A stretch of 64,000 nt of DNA from assembly GCF_900112755.1 (NCBI RefSeq), contig NZ_FOMW01000004.1, forward strand, positions 62,001 to 126,000, given 5' to 3'. Shown piece after piece: positions 53,344 through 63,540 of the stretch; within the stretch, counting starts at the first letter, position 1, and each line of letters starts with the position of its first letter. Made by a program: the position numbers and the translations under genes. Origin of the DNA: Sulfitobacter brevis (GTDB lineage: Bacteria; Pseudomonadota; Alphaproteobacteria; Rhodobacterales; Rhodobacteraceae). Below the pieces are notes generated by a model, which worked only from the letters and a program-made list of their open reading frames with translations, had not been told where the DNA came from and did not search any database.

Positions 53344-54087
53344 ATGCCGATCGATATATCCAGAGCAAATTTCAGCCTTGCCCAGCATTGTTTCTTCTTC
53401 GATCTCGATGGCACGCTCGCGCCGATTGTCGATGACCCTTCGACCGTCGCGATCCCCGATGACTTCAAACCTGCACTCGCGAGGCTCTACAGCCAGACCG
53501 GCGGGGCCGTTGCCATTCTGACCGGTCGTGGATTGTCGGACGCCCTCACCATTTTAGACCCGTTGCCGCTGCCGGTTGTCGGCTCGCACGGCCTTGAATA
53601 CGATGCACGGCTGGGTGGTTCGGGGGATCAGTCGTCGGCGCAAGCTGCACTGAAAGAAGTTCTCGCGCCGCTTCAGGCATTTGCTGCTGCGAAGGACCTC
53701 AAGCTGGAATGCAAACCCGGCGCGATTGCCTTGCATTACCGCCACGCCCCTGAGCATGCCGTGGCCGCCCAGCGCACCATCGATAACGTCGCAAGCTTTG
53801 CCAGCGGCCTGCGGGCGTTGCACGGCAAGATGGTCAGCGAGGTCACCGTTGCCTCGGTCGATAAGGGCACGGCGCTCACCACCCTCATGTCCCGTACCGA
53901 ATTTGCAGGGCGGGTGCCCGTCATGGTTGGCGACGATGTGACGGACGAAGACGGATTTAGCGCGGCCCAAAGTTGGGGTGGATGCGGCATCAAGATCGGA
54001 TCGGGCGAGACGTGCGCAAAATACCGCGCGGAAACGATGGCAGAGTTTCACCACTGGCTGGCCAAACTGGTAGCGGAAGGAAAGTAA
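53344..54087 (+). CDS. otsB: Trehalose-6-phosphate phosphatase OtsB
   Basis: HAD-family phosphatase of 247 residues giving trehalose. The nucleophile and acid are Asp20 and Asp22 in FFFDLDGTLAPI; VVGSHGLEY and VMVGDDVTDEDGF complete the fold. The ATG at 53344 follows AAGGG; an upstream frame extension to 53284 has no family likeness. The stop abuts the GH15 start. Confidence 0.93.
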   Translation: MPIDISRANFSLAQHCFFFDLDGTLAPIVDDPSTVAIPDDFKPALARLYSQTGGAVAILTGRGLSDALTILDPLPLPVVGSHGLEYDARLGGSGDQSSAQAALKEVLAPLQAFAAAKDLKLECKPGAIALHYRHAPEHAVAAQRTIDNVASFASGLRALHGKMVSEVTVASVDKGTALTTLMSRTEFAGRVPVMVGDDVTDEDGFSAAQSWGGCGIKIGSGETCAKYRAETMAEFHHWLAKLVAEGK

Positions 54088-55863
54088 ATGGACCTCGGAA
54101 TTATTGGCAATTGCGCTGTCTCGGCGCTTATCGACCCTGCGGGCGTCATCAATTGGTATTGTCTGCCCCGTTTCGACGGCGATCCGGTTTTTCACGGGCT
54201 TCTGGGGCATGGCACAGGCCGTCCTGACGATGGAACGTTCAAAGTCGAGCTTGATGGCTGTCACACCACGGAACAGTCGTACCTGCCCAATACCGCGACC
54301 CTGCGCACGGTCTTGCGGGGGGCCTCAGGTGCGGTGGAGATCATTGATTTCTGCCCGCGTTTCGAGGCGCGCGGCAGGTCGTTCCGCCCGCAAATGTTGA
54401 TCCGGCAAGTCCGTCCGTTGGAGGGCGCCCCGCGAGTGCGCCTGTGTATCCGTCCGGGGTTTGAATGGGGCACGGTGCGCCCAGAAATCACCCGCGGGTC
54501 CAGCCATGTACGGTTCATTGGCCCCGATCAGGTGATACGTCTGACCACCGATGCCCCGCTTGATCACGTGCTCGATGAGCGGTTGATCAATCTTGATCAG
54601 GAGATATCCTTCGTCTTGGGTCCGGATGAGACCCTGTCTGACAGTCCGCAGCATATCGCGCGCGATTTTTGCGACCAGACAACACGGTACTGGCGCCGTT
54701 GGGTGCAGCGTCTGGCAATTCCACTGGAATGGCAGGAGGCGGTCATCCGCGCCGCGATTACTCTCAAGCTGTGCAGCTACGAACCGACGGGCGGGATCAT
54801 TGCTGCGATGACGACCTCTCTGCCCGAAGCACCGAACAGCACCCGCAACTGGGACTATCGGTATTGCTGGGTGCGTGACGCGCTGTTCACCGTGCGCGCG
54901 CTCAACAGCCTTGCCGCCACGCGCACGCTGGAAAACTACTTTCAATGGCTGATGAACTTGGTCGCCGATGCCAAGGGCGGGCACATCCAGCCCGTTCTGG
55001 GTGTGGGGTTAGAGACCGAACTGACCGAATGTTTCGCCGAAGGGCTGCAAGGCTATCGCGGCATGGGACCGGTGCGGGTTGGCAATCAGGCCTTTGAGCA
55101 TTTCCAGCATGATACCTATGGCAATATCATCCTTGGTGCTGCGCCCGCCTTCTTTGATGAGCGGCTGTTTATGAACACTGGCCAAGCGGCATTTGAACAC
55201 CTTGAAGCATTGGGCGAACAGGCATGGCTGCTGCACGACCAACCCGATGCCGGTCTGTGGGAGTTGCGCAGCCGTTCGCGCATCCATACGTCGTCATCGC
55301 TGATGTGTTGGGCCGCGTGTGATCGCCTTGGCAAGATTGCCGCCCATCTGCGGCTGGCACCACGCGCGCGCCATTGGGAAGAGCGTGCAGCCGTCATCCG
55401 CGCTAAAATCCTTGAGCGTGCATGGTCGGAAGATCGCCAGTCTTTCGTTGAAAGCTTTGAGGGCAACACCCTTGATGCCAGCGTTTTGTTGATGGGCGAA
55501 GTCGGGTTTCTGCCCCCCGATGATCCGCGCTTTGTGGCGACGGTGGAGGCGCTTTCTGCCACGCTCGGGCGCGGACCCTTCATGTTGCGCTATGAGGAGG
55601 CGGATGATTTTGGCGTGCCCGAAGTCGGCTTTAACCTCTGCGCTTTTTGGCGTGTCGACGCGCTGACCCGCATTGGCCGCAAAGACGAAGCACGCGAACT
55701 TTTCGAAGCTCTGCTAGCGGCACGCAGCCCCTTGGGGCTGATGTCCGAAGACACTTCTTTCGCCACTGGCGAGGCATGGGGGAATTTCCCGCAGACCTAT
55801 TCAATGGCGGGCATCATCAACGGTGCGATGCGCCTTTCACGCTCATGGGAGGCGGAACTTTAA
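54088..55863 (+). CDS. Glycoside hydrolase family 15 protein (glucoamylase/trehalase-like)
   Basis: Cytosolic alpha-glucosidase-type enzyme of 591 residues. An N-terminal beta domain begins LGIIGNCAVSALIDPAGVINWYCLP (split motif). The (alpha/alpha)6 barrel has NSTRNWDYRYCWVRDA with the general acid region, and LMSEDTSFATGEAWGNFPQTYS near the end. No signal peptide. It begins at the base after the otsB stop, so the two are co-translated. A trehalase or maltodextrin role is plausible; the substrate is not fixed by sequence. Confidence 0.9.
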   Translation: MDLGIIGNCAVSALIDPAGVINWYCLPRFDGDPVFHGLLGHGTGRPDDGTFKVELDGCHTTEQSYLPNTATLRTVLRGASGAVEIIDFCPRFEARGRSFRPQMLIRQVRPLEGAPRVRLCIRPGFEWGTVRPEITRGSSHVRFIGPDQVIRLTTDAPLDHVLDERLINLDQEISFVLGPDETLSDSPQHIARDFCDQTTRYWRRWVQRLAIPLEWQEAVIRAAITLKLCSYEPTGGIIAAMTTSLPEAPNSTRNWDYRYCWVRDALFTVRALNSLAATRTLENYFQWLMNLVADAKGGHIQPVLGVGLETELTECFAEGLQGYRGMGPVRVGNQAFEHFQHDTYGNIILGAAPAFFDERLFMNTGQAAFEHLEALGEQAWLLHDQPDAGLWELRSRSRIHTSSSLMCWAACDRLGKIAAHLRLAPRARHWEERAAVIRAKILERAWSEDRQSFVESFEGNTLDASVLLMGEVGFLPPDDPRFVATVEALSATLGRGPFMLRYEEADDFGVPEVGFNLCAFWRVDALTRIGRKDEARELFEALLAARSPLGLMSEDTSFATGEAWGNFPQTYSMAGIINGAMRLSRSWEAEL

Positions 55864-55994
55864 CCCCATTAAATCGCGCTAAAACGGAACCAATCGACGG
55901 AGAAGACCATTACATAAGTGCAATTAAATTTTTCCCAACTCCGCCATTTTACGGCGATCGCGTCAGGTTTCTGCGCAGATTTGATGAGGAACCC

Positions 55995-57395
55995 ATGAGC
56001 GGTAGATTAATTGTCATATCCAATCGCATCCCAACCGAGGCCGAACCCTCGGGCGGTCTGGTTGTGGCGATGCACGCAGCGCTCTGCAATCACGGTGGCA
56101 TCTGGATCGGGGCGCATCCCGAGGTAACCGAAGCCCCTTCATCGCATCTGGAGGAGATCGGCGACCAGACCAGCTATACCCGCCTCGCATTTCGCATCGC
56201 CCAGCGCGAGCATGAGGAGTTCTACCTCGGCTTCGCCAATTCCGTGCTTTGGCCGGTGTGCCACCGGCGCGGCGATCTGGTTGATCTCAAGCGTAGCTTT
56301 GAGACTACATACGGCGAGGTCAACAAACGTCTGGCGCGGCTGATCATGGAGGTGGTGGAGCCTGAAGACCTGATCTGGATACAGGACTATCACTTTTTCC
56401 CGCTGGCCTCGGAATTGCGCAAGCTCGGGTTTGAGGGCCGGTTGGGGTTCTTCCTCCACATCCCCTTCCCTGCGCTTGGTGATCTCGGCGCACTGCCGCA
56501 AACTGCCAACCTGGCGGACTGGCTGGCTGATTATGATCTTGTCGGGTTGCAAACTCGTGCCGATGTGGCGCGGTGTTTGGAGATGTTCCGTGCACAACGC
56601 CGTGCGGAGGTTATGCTGGACGGTCGGATCAAGTACGGTGCAAGGGTGTTTTCGGTCCGCTCCTTTCCAATTGGCATCGACGTAGACACTTTTGTGAAAG
56701 CAGCCACAGAAGGCTGCGATAGCGCTGATCTCGGTGACGACCTGAAGGAAGAGTATATCATCGGTGTTGACCGGCTAGATTACTCCAAGGGGCTGCCAAA
56801 CAGGTTCCGGTCGTTCGCCCAATACCTTGAAAAGCGGCCCAATAAGGATCGCCGCGTCAGCCTGCTGCAGATCGCTCCACCGACGCGCGAAGAAGTCACG
56901 GCTTACAGGCAGATCAGGGTCGAGTTGGAGGAACTGGCAGGCCGGTTGAATGGCCAGCATGCTGAACTGGACTGGACGCCGCTGCGCTATATCCACCGCA
57001 ACATCGACCGCAACCTGCTTGCAAAGCTCTATCGTGGTGCCCGTGTCGGCATGGTGACGCCGCTGGCAGACGGTATGAACCTCGTCGCGAAAGAATATAT
57101 CGCAGCACAAGACCCCGAGGACCCCGGCGTGTTGGTGCTGTCACAACTGGCTGGCGCTGCCGAGGACCTGACCGAGGCCTTATTGGTTAATCCCTATGAT
57201 ATCGAAGGCATGGCCGAGGCGATCGCCAAGGCCCTCGATATGCCGCTCGCCGAAAGAAAACGACGCTACGCGGCTTGCATGACGATGGTTGATAAGACCG
57301 ATGTCGCGATCTGGTGCAAAAGCTTTATCGCAGCCCTCGAAGCCTGCGAAGCGCCCTTGGCTTGGGGCACTGTGGCGCGGGCCGCTAGCGACTGA
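55995..57395 (+). CDS. otsA: Trehalose-6-phosphate synthase OtsA
   Basis: GT20 glycosyltransferase of 466 residues that makes trehalose-6-phosphate from UDP-glucose and glucose-6-phosphate. Seen: VISNRIPTEAEPSGGLVV (glycine loop), WIQDYHFFPLA, FLHIPFPAL, GVDRLDYSKGLPNR and the late LVAKEYIAAQ segment. The ATG at 55995 follows GAGGA. A 131-base gap with AT-rich bases separates it from GH15 and may hold a promoter. Confidence 0.95.
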   Translation: MSGRLIVISNRIPTEAEPSGGLVVAMHAALCNHGGIWIGAHPEVTEAPSSHLEEIGDQTSYTRLAFRIAQREHEEFYLGFANSVLWPVCHRRGDLVDLKRSFETTYGEVNKRLARLIMEVVEPEDLIWIQDYHFFPLASELRKLGFEGRLGFFLHIPFPALGDLGALPQTANLADWLADYDLVGLQTRADVARCLEMFRAQRRAEVMLDGRIKYGARVFSVRSFPIGIDVDTFVKAATEGCDSADLGDDLKEEYIIGVDRLDYSKGLPNRFRSFAQYLEKRPNKDRRVSLLQIAPPTREEVTAYRQIRVELEELAGRLNGQHAELDWTPLRYIHRNIDRNLLAKLYRGARVGMVTPLADGMNLVAKEYIAAQDPEDPGVLVLSQLAGAAEDLTEALLVNPYDIEGMAEAIAKALDMPLAERKRRYAACMTMVDKTDVAIWCKSFIAALEACEAPLAWGTVARAASD

Positions 57396-57621
57396 CGGCA
57401 GTAAAGCCGATTAACCCGACCCTCTGCATGCCTCTTGGCATCAGGACACAGTTTGGCCACCGCGCCATAAGCTCTAACGCACCCGGCCTGCCGCGAAGAC
57501 GTGTCAGTTAAACCTCAAATTTTGCTAAATTCTGCCGCAAATGGAGGGGTATTCTCGGACAACAAAAAAGGACGAAGCCAAGGCATCCCCTTGAGACTTC
57601 TGATGTGTTGAGGAGACGGAC

Positions 57622-60375
57622 ATGGCGGTTGGTTATTTAGTATCACTTGGAAACGGCAGGCTGGATTCCGGCGATAGTATCAACACGTCAGTCACGACCT
57701 TCACGCCGACCCAGTCTTGGGGCGCCGGTACTTGGAAGTATTCCGGCGACGATGCCAACGGCGACAAGGTTAAAAACCTAATCGAGCCTGGCAAATATTA
57801 CGCCGATGCAGCGGGTAATATCTATTTCATACCCGACGGCCCCTTTCCCATGTCGATGAAAAGCGCCAATACCCAGTCTGTGCCACCTGAACCCACCGAT
57901 GACGGCATCGTCGCGGGCACTGCCGGCGATGACGTTATCGACGCGAGCTATACCGGTGATCCAGACGGCGAAGTCGTAGACGGAAACGATGCGGTCGGCG
58001 TTGCCCCCCCATCGGCGGCCCAATTCAACTGGACAGACTACGGCGACGAGCAAGACCTGCGTGGCGGTATCACGCAAGATACCGGCAATGTCAGCGTCAC
58101 CGTCTCCTACAGCGACGTCCAGACAAACGAGAACTTCTCAGCCGAAACCAGCGGTGGCAACGATGCGATTTATGTAGCCCCTGGCGAGACCTTCAACAAC
58201 AATTCCGCAGGCTATCTCTTTGCCAACGGCAGCCCCGACCCCACCACCGTCGCGTTCGATTTTGCCGCCAATGCCGGATCGGGCTTTGAAAACGGCGTCG
58301 AGAATGTGCGCTTTCGGATCAGCGATATCGACGGGCTGAACAACAACGGCAACAACTTCCGCGACATTGTAACCGTCCGGGCCTATGACATTGACGGCAA
58401 CGAGATTGCGATCACCATCACGCCCGGCGGCAACCACACGCTCAACGGCAATACCATCACAGCGGGCCTCTCGAACGGCTCCGCGGCTGATGCCAGCGGA
58501 TCGGCGCTATATGAAATCGCGGGTCCGGTTGCCCGCATTGAAATTCTCTACCAAAACGGCGGCACCACCCAGCAGGCGATCTATTTCTCGGATATCTTGT
58601 TTGATGCCGTGCCGCTTGGCTCCAACGACGACAGCATTGATGCAGGCGCGGGCAATGACGTTGTCCTGGCAGGTTATGGCAATGATACCGTCAATGGTGG
58701 CACGGGCAATGATACGATCTCAGGCGAAAGCGGCAATGACAGCCTCATCGGCGGGCTTGGCAACGATTCCATCTCGGGCGGCGCGGGCAATGACACGCTG
58801 CTGGGCGGGGATGGCGCTGATACGCTGGACGGTGGTACTGGCAACGACAGTCTGGTCGGTGGTGCTGGCAACGATTCCCTCTCTGGCGGTGCCGGCAACG
58901 ACACGCTGCTTGGTGGGGCCGGCGCTGATACACTGAACGGCGGCGCGGGCAACGACAGCATCATCGGCGGCACAGGCAGCGATCATATCACCCTTACCGA
59001 TGGCTTTGGCATCGATACGATTGACGGCTCGGATGACGTAGGCAACGGCGATGTGGATGTACTTGATGCATCAGCAGTCACCACCAATGTCGTGCTGGAC
59101 TTCAGCGCTGTTTCGGGCGCCGATAGCGAGAGCGGCACGCTGACCTCCGGCAGTAACATCGCGACCTTCGACAACATCGAAAACGTCGTTCTTGGGTCGG
59201 GCAATGACACCGTGATCGGCTCGTCGGGCAACGATAACATCGACGCGGGCGCGGGCAACGATTCAATCTCGCTTGGTGCGGGCAATGACACAGTTTATTT
59301 CAGCTCCGGTTCCGACACCATTGATGGCGGCACGGGCAACGACACCTATGACGCCTCAGGTGCGTCTTCGCTCGATAACGAAACCATCTCCGTTGTGGTC
59401 GATTCAACCGGCACGGGGACCGTTACCAAGGTTAATGACGGCTCCGTCGATACGGTCACGGGCCTCGAGACATTCATCGCCGACGAAGCGGCAGCAGAGG
59501 CCGACGCGATCACGCTGACAGGTGATTTTGACCGAACCACGGTTCAAGGCCTCTCGGACGCCTCGGTCGGTACATTCGACACCATCGAATTTGGTGTGGT
59601 TAATTTCGGCGGCGCGGGCGAGCCTACGCTGAGCCAGTTGCTGTCGGGCACCTACGTGCACCCGACCCACGGCGTCATCAACCCGTTCGGCACCATCCAG
59701 ATCACCAGCGGTGATGAAAGCGGTCAGGTTGGCAACATCGCTTTCGAGAACTTCGAGACCATTACTTTCAGTGTGGTTTGCTTTGCCGAAGGCACGCTGA
59801 TCGACACAATGAACGGCCAGCGACGCGTTGAAGAGATTACCGTTGATGATATGGTCCTGACCCAAGACAAAGGCCCGCAGCCTGCGATGTGGACCCGCGC
59901 CAAATGGCACCCGATCGAGAAGTCCGAAGCCGCTGATTACCCCGTGCTGATCGCGCAAGGCGCGTTGGGCGAAAACCGCCCCGCCGCCGATCTGATCGTG
60001 TCGCCGCAACACCGCATACTCGTCGGTGGCCAAGGTCAGCTTGAAGACCTCTTCGAGAGCGAACAGCTGGTGCCTGCAAAGGCGCTTACTTCGCTGCCCC
60101 GCATCCGCGAGATGAAGGGCAAGAGCGGCATCAAATGGGTGCACTTCGCCTTTGAGAACCACGAGATCGTGACCGCAAACGGCTGTGCGACAGAATCGCT
60201 GTTATTAGGTGAAATGGTAACAAACGGCTTTAGCGCCGCAGAGAGAGCCGAAGTGACAACCATTTTCGGCCCCGCCACAACACCCGGTACGGCGCTGAAC
60301 GGTGCGCCTGTCAGACCTCTTATCGGCGCTGGAAAAGCCCGCAGGATGATCCACGAAGCGCGGCTGGTCGCCTAA
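57622..60375 (+). CDS. RTX calcium-binding repeat protein with C-terminal Hint domain
   Basis: Protein of 917 residues. A unique N-terminal part runs to about residue 335, followed by an array of nonapeptide GGxGxDxxx calcium repeats to about residue 460, a second small group near residues 530-575, and a C-terminal Hint-type domain from Cys720 (CFAEGTLIDTMNGQRRVEEI), with HRILVGG and NGCATESLL. The likely export route is type I secretion because there is no Sec signal, but no such transporter is in the window. Hint domains can self-cleave. A 226-base gap precedes it. Confidence 0.9.
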   Translation: MAVGYLVSLGNGRLDSGDSINTSVTTFTPTQSWGAGTWKYSGDDANGDKVKNLIEPGKYYADAAGNIYFIPDGPFPMSMKSANTQSVPPEPTDDGIVAGTAGDDVIDASYTGDPDGEVVDGNDAVGVAPPSAAQFNWTDYGDEQDLRGGITQDTGNVSVTVSYSDVQTNENFSAETSGGNDAIYVAPGETFNNNSAGYLFANGSPDPTTVAFDFAANAGSGFENGVENVRFRISDIDGLNNNGNNFRDIVTVRAYDIDGNEIAITITPGGNHTLNGNTITAGLSNGSAADASGSALYEIAGPVARIEILYQNGGTTQQAIYFSDILFDAVPLGSNDDSIDAGAGNDVVLAGYGNDTVNGGTGNDTISGESGNDSLIGGLGNDSISGGAGNDTLLGGDGADTLDGGTGNDSLVGGAGNDSLSGGAGNDTLLGGAGADTLNGGAGNDSIIGGTGSDHITLTDGFGIDTIDGSDDVGNGDVDVLDASAVTTNVVLDFSAVSGADSESGTLTSGSNIATFDNIENVVLGSGNDTVIGSSGNDNIDAGAGNDSISLGAGNDTVYFSSGSDTIDGGTGNDTYDASGASSLDNETISVVVDSTGTGTVTKVNDGSVDTVTGLETFIADEAAAEADAITLTGDFDRTTVQGLSDASVGTFDTIEFGVVNFGGAGEPTLSQLLSGTYVHPTHGVINPFGTIQITSGDESGQVGNIAFENFETITFSVVCFAEGTLIDTMNGQRRVEEITVDDMVLTQDKGPQPAMWTRAKWHPIEKSEAADYPVLIAQGALGENRPAADLIVSPQHRILVGGQGQLEDLFESEQLVPAKALTSLPRIREMKGKSGIKWVHFAFENHEIVTANGCATESLLLGEMVTNGFSAAERAEVTTIFGPATTPGTALNGAPVRPLIGAGKARRMIHEARLVA
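58630..58985 (+). repeat. Tandem RTX nonapeptide repeats
   Basis: About thirteen tandem 27-base units coding GGxGND or GGxGAD nonapeptides, with strong base-level similarity between units, so slippage and copy change are likely. Confidence 0.88.
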
Positions 60376-60564
60376 GGCCGAGCAGCCCGTACCTTAACGA
60401 GATCATAGACCAATGGCGCAGCTGCTGCTTGTGGCGTTGACCTTTGCACGCGCCTTGCATCATCGTGGTGCGAAAACCCAAAGACCCCTTTGATCCCTCA
60501 ATTCGCTCGCCACACTGGTCGATCGACACGCGCGCGCCATGTTTAGGCGAAAGGGGTACCGATC

Positions 60565-61980
60565 ATGAATACCAAGGTAGATGTGGCTATTGTAGGCGCA
60601 GGCACGGCAGGGCTGGCCGCGCTGCGCGATGTGCGACGACAGACAGATAATTTCGTCCTGATTAATAAACCGCCCTACGGGACCACCTGTGCGCGTGTCG
60701 GCTGTATGCCGTCCAAAACGCTGATCGCTGCCGCGAATGCCTTTCACGCGACAACACTTCTGGACACCTTCGGCGTCCGTGGCGCAGCACAGCTCGAGGC
60801 TGATATTCCAGCGGTTCTGGAACGGGTCCGCGCGCTCAGGGGCGACTTTGTTGCCAGTGTACTCAAGTCCACCGAAGGGCTGGGACAACGCAGCATCGAA
60901 GGTCACGCCCGTCTTGACGGAGAGCATCGGTTGATCGTCGACGGAAATGTGATCGAAGCAGACCAGATCATTCTCGCACCGGGGTCGAGCCCCGTGGTGC
61001 CCAAGCCGTGGCGCGCCTTCAGTGACCGCCTGCTGACCACCGATACGCTTTTTGAGCAGACCAATCTGCCAGCGCGGATCGGGGTGATCGGATTGGGCGC
61101 CATCGGCGTTGAAATGGCGCAGGCCCTGTCACGGCTGGGCATTGAGGTGCACGGCTTTGACGGCGCTGAACAGATGGCGGGTACCACCGATGCTAAGATT
61201 GCCAAGGCGCTGCATTCCGCATTGTCGCGCGAGTTTGCCATCCACCTCGGCGCGGACGTGGACCTTGCCGAGGTGGAGGGCGGGATAGAGATCAAATGGG
61301 GTCAGGACCGCGTTGTGGTCGACAAGGTGCTGGTCGCCGTGGGGCGGCGGCAGAATGTGCAGGACATCGGTCTGGAGACGCTGGGCGTACCGCTTGATGA
61401 CAAAGGGCTGCCCGAGATTGATCCGCAGACCATGCGGATCGGTACGACATCGGTCTTGCTGGCAGGGGATGCCAACGGGCAAAACGCGCTGCTGCACGAA
61501 GGCTCTGACGAAGGTCATATCGCGGGGTTGAATGCCACGAGCGACACGCCGATAAAATTGGACCGCCGGACCCCGATGAGCATCACGTTTTCCTCACCTC
61601 AGGTGGCCTCGGTCGGCAAACGCGCCGACCATCCCGAGCTAGAAGATTGTCTGGTTGGCGAAGTTGATTTCAGCGCGCAAGGGCGGGCACGCGTTATCCA
61701 GAAGAACGAAGGGTTGCTGCGGATCTATGCCACACGCGGTGACGGACGCTTGCTCGGCGCCGAGATGGCAGCCCCAGCAGCCGAACATCTGGCCCATCTG
61801 CTGGCGCTGGCGATTGACCAAAACCTCACGGTGTATGATCTGCTGCGGATACCCTTTTACCACCCCACTTTGGAAGAAGGCATGCGTACCGCGCTGCGTG
61901 AAATCGCTCGTGAGTTGCCCAAATGCAGTGTTTCCGACCTCGCAGGCTGTGCCGCGTTGGAGACAGCGGCGCTGGAGTAG
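60565..61980 (+). CDS. Dihydrolipoamide dehydrogenase-like FAD disulfide oxidoreductase
   Basis: Flavoprotein of 471 residues. The FAD loop is VAIVGAGTAGLAAL, the redox-active pair Cys42/Cys47 is in CARVGCMPSKTL, the NAD site is GVIGLGAIGVEMAQ, and the C-terminal catalytic motif is FYHPTLEEG, with His-Pro and Glu kept. It is not next to any 2-oxo acid dehydrogenase subunit, so it may be a stand-alone lipoamide, thiol or metal reductase. AAAGGGG precedes the ATG. Confidence 0.88.
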   Translation: MNTKVDVAIVGAGTAGLAALRDVRRQTDNFVLINKPPYGTTCARVGCMPSKTLIAAANAFHATTLLDTFGVRGAAQLEADIPAVLERVRALRGDFVASVLKSTEGLGQRSIEGHARLDGEHRLIVDGNVIEADQIILAPGSSPVVPKPWRAFSDRLLTTDTLFEQTNLPARIGVIGLGAIGVEMAQALSRLGIEVHGFDGAEQMAGTTDAKIAKALHSALSREFAIHLGADVDLAEVEGGIEIKWGQDRVVVDKVLVAVGRRQNVQDIGLETLGVPLDDKGLPEIDPQTMRIGTTSVLLAGDANGQNALLHEGSDEGHIAGLNATSDTPIKLDRRTPMSITFSSPQVASVGKRADHPELEDCLVGEVDFSAQGRARVIQKNEGLLRIYATRGDGRLLGAEMAAPAAEHLAHLLALAIDQNLTVYDLLRIPFYHPTLEEGMRTALREIARELPKCSVSDLAGCAALETAALE

Positions 61981-62005
61981 TCGCCCACGGGTGTCAGCCT
62001 ACCCG

Positions 62006-62941
62006 TCAACTGGTCATCAATCGCGCCAACCGTCTGATGCGGAGGGCGCGGTTCAGCTCTCCGCCAAAGATAAGCAGAAGCGCGGCGAGATACATAAAGT
62101 AAAGCGCGGCAATGATCCCCGCCATGCCCGCGTAATAGCTGGCATAGGTGCCAAAACTTTCGACGTAAAAGGCAAATGCTGCAGCAAGCAGCGTCCAAGC
62201 GAAAGCGGTGGTTAACACCCCCGGCCACAGGTTCGCGAAATTGGTGCGGCGGGCAGGTAGCAACACATGCGCCGCAAATAGCGCGACGATAAAAATCGTC
62301 GCCGAGGCCGGAAAACGGATCAGCCGGACAGTGACCGATGCCGGATCAAACCCCGGAACCAGCGCATGCAGCCACGACCCTGCCCGTGGCGCAATTACCA
62401 GAAGATATCCGACCAGCACCAACGCCAGACTGGCAAAAAGCACCATGGCCATTTGCACTGCAAACAACACCAGCGTTGATCGGGTTTCGCGGATGCCGTA
62501 GGCGCGGTTTAGCCCGATCCTGACGCTTTCGACCCCGCCCACCGCAAACCAGATCGTCAACAAGATACCAATGCTGAGAATGCCACCGCGTGGCACCGTC
62601 ATCACCTGTTCAACTTCCGACACAATCGGCTCGATCAAGGGGGGCGGCACGATGGCGATGAGAAAGTCGATCAGGTCGTTCGCCATCGACTGGTCCCCGA
62701 TAAAGGCCGTAATTGCACTGGTAAAAATCAGAAACGGAAAAACGGCCAACAAGGAGCGGAAGGCGACATTACCCGCCAGCCCGAACGCATCGTCGCTCCA
62801 CAGCCGCAGGACTGCTTCCCAAAGGACCGCCCGCATAGCGCGCCAGCCCCGACGGTGAAACAGGTCGTCGGGGTTCTTGCTCAGTACGCCATGGGTCATG
62901 ACGATCTCGCGCCTCGGATCCGGCTCCGAACTGGCCTTCAT
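62006..62941 (-). CDS. YihY/BrkB-family inner-membrane protein
   Basis: Protein of 311 residues with about six membrane helices. Family signs are DDAFGLAGNVAFRSLLAVFPFLIF in the first helix pair (read as two shorter motifs), GVESVRIGLNRAYGI and a C-terminal YFMYLAALLLIFGGELN. Function is not settled; the old RNase BN name for this family is wrong. Start at ATG 62941, with ATG 62899 as an alternative. Confidence 0.88.
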   Translation of the reverse strand: MKASSEPDPRREIVMTHGVLSKNPDDLFHRRGWRAMRAVLWEAVLRLWSDDAFGLAGNVAFRSLLAVFPFLIFTSAITAFIGDQSMANDLIDFLIAIVPPPLIEPIVSEVEQVMTVPRGGILSIGILLTIWFAVGGVESVRIGLNRAYGIRETRSTLVLFAVQMAMVLFASLALVLVGYLLVIAPRAGSWLHALVPGFDPASVTVRLIRFPASATIFIVALFAAHVLLPARRTNFANLWPGVLTTAFAWTLLAAAFAFYVESFGTYASYYAGMAGIIAALYFMYLAALLLIFGGELNRALRIRRLARLMTS

Positions 62942-63150
62942 GCTCCGCCCCTGATGAACTGCAATACCACTGACTTAGACGCATTTGTTGGGAAGGCAAA
63001 AATTAAGAGCGCGTCAGGGCAGATCAACGGAGCTTGTCTACGGTCATTGCTATATTGCGCTGCGGCGTGCGCCCCCTTTCAAACGACCGGTTGTATAACG
63101 CCCGCCGATCCACGAAACTGCGGGCGACCATCGTTTCAGGAGTGCGCGAC

Positions 63151-63480
63151 ATGATCATCTACGGGCTAAGCACTTGCCCCCTTTGCCAAAAAGCGCGGAA
63201 GGCGTTGGAAACAGAGCGCAAGGACGTCAGCTTTCGCGATGTCCGCTCGGAGCCATTGACCGAAGCCGAATTGGGCGCCTTGATCGTGGAATTCGGGGAC
63301 CGCCTGGTGGACCGCACCTCCAATGACTACCGCGCTTTGAATGATTGGTTGAAGAATTCCGAGGCCGAGGCGCAGATTTCGGCGCAGCCCAAAGTGATGA
63401 CCCGTCCGGTGATCCGCGACGGCGATGATCTGTATCTGGGCTGGGACGAGGCTGTTCAAGCAGCACTTGGGTCTGGCTAA
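63151..63480 (+). CDS. ArsC/Spx-family thioredoxin-fold protein
   Basis: Small 109-residue protein with Cys9-x-x-Cys12 in GLSTCPLCQKARKAL, and the family pattern FRDVRSEPLTEAEL and KVMTRPVIRDGD, where the Arg-Pro is the usual substrate site. It resembles the YffB/ArsC group, of uncertain substrate. The ATG at 63151 follows AGGAG. Confidence 0.86.
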   Translation: MIIYGLSTCPLCQKARKALETERKDVSFRDVRSEPLTEAELGALIVEFGDRLVDRTSNDYRALNDWLKNSEAEAQISAQPKVMTRPVIRDGDDLYLGWDEAVQAALGSG

Positions 63481-63540
63481 GCCCCCTCAGAGGCGCGCAC
63501 CGCGCTTGCGCCCCGCCTTTGCTGCTATAGTCTCCGGCGT

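Noticed and set aside
57428..57441. Short hairpin ATGCC/GGCAT after otsA
   Set aside because: Five pairs without a T run are too weak to call a terminator.
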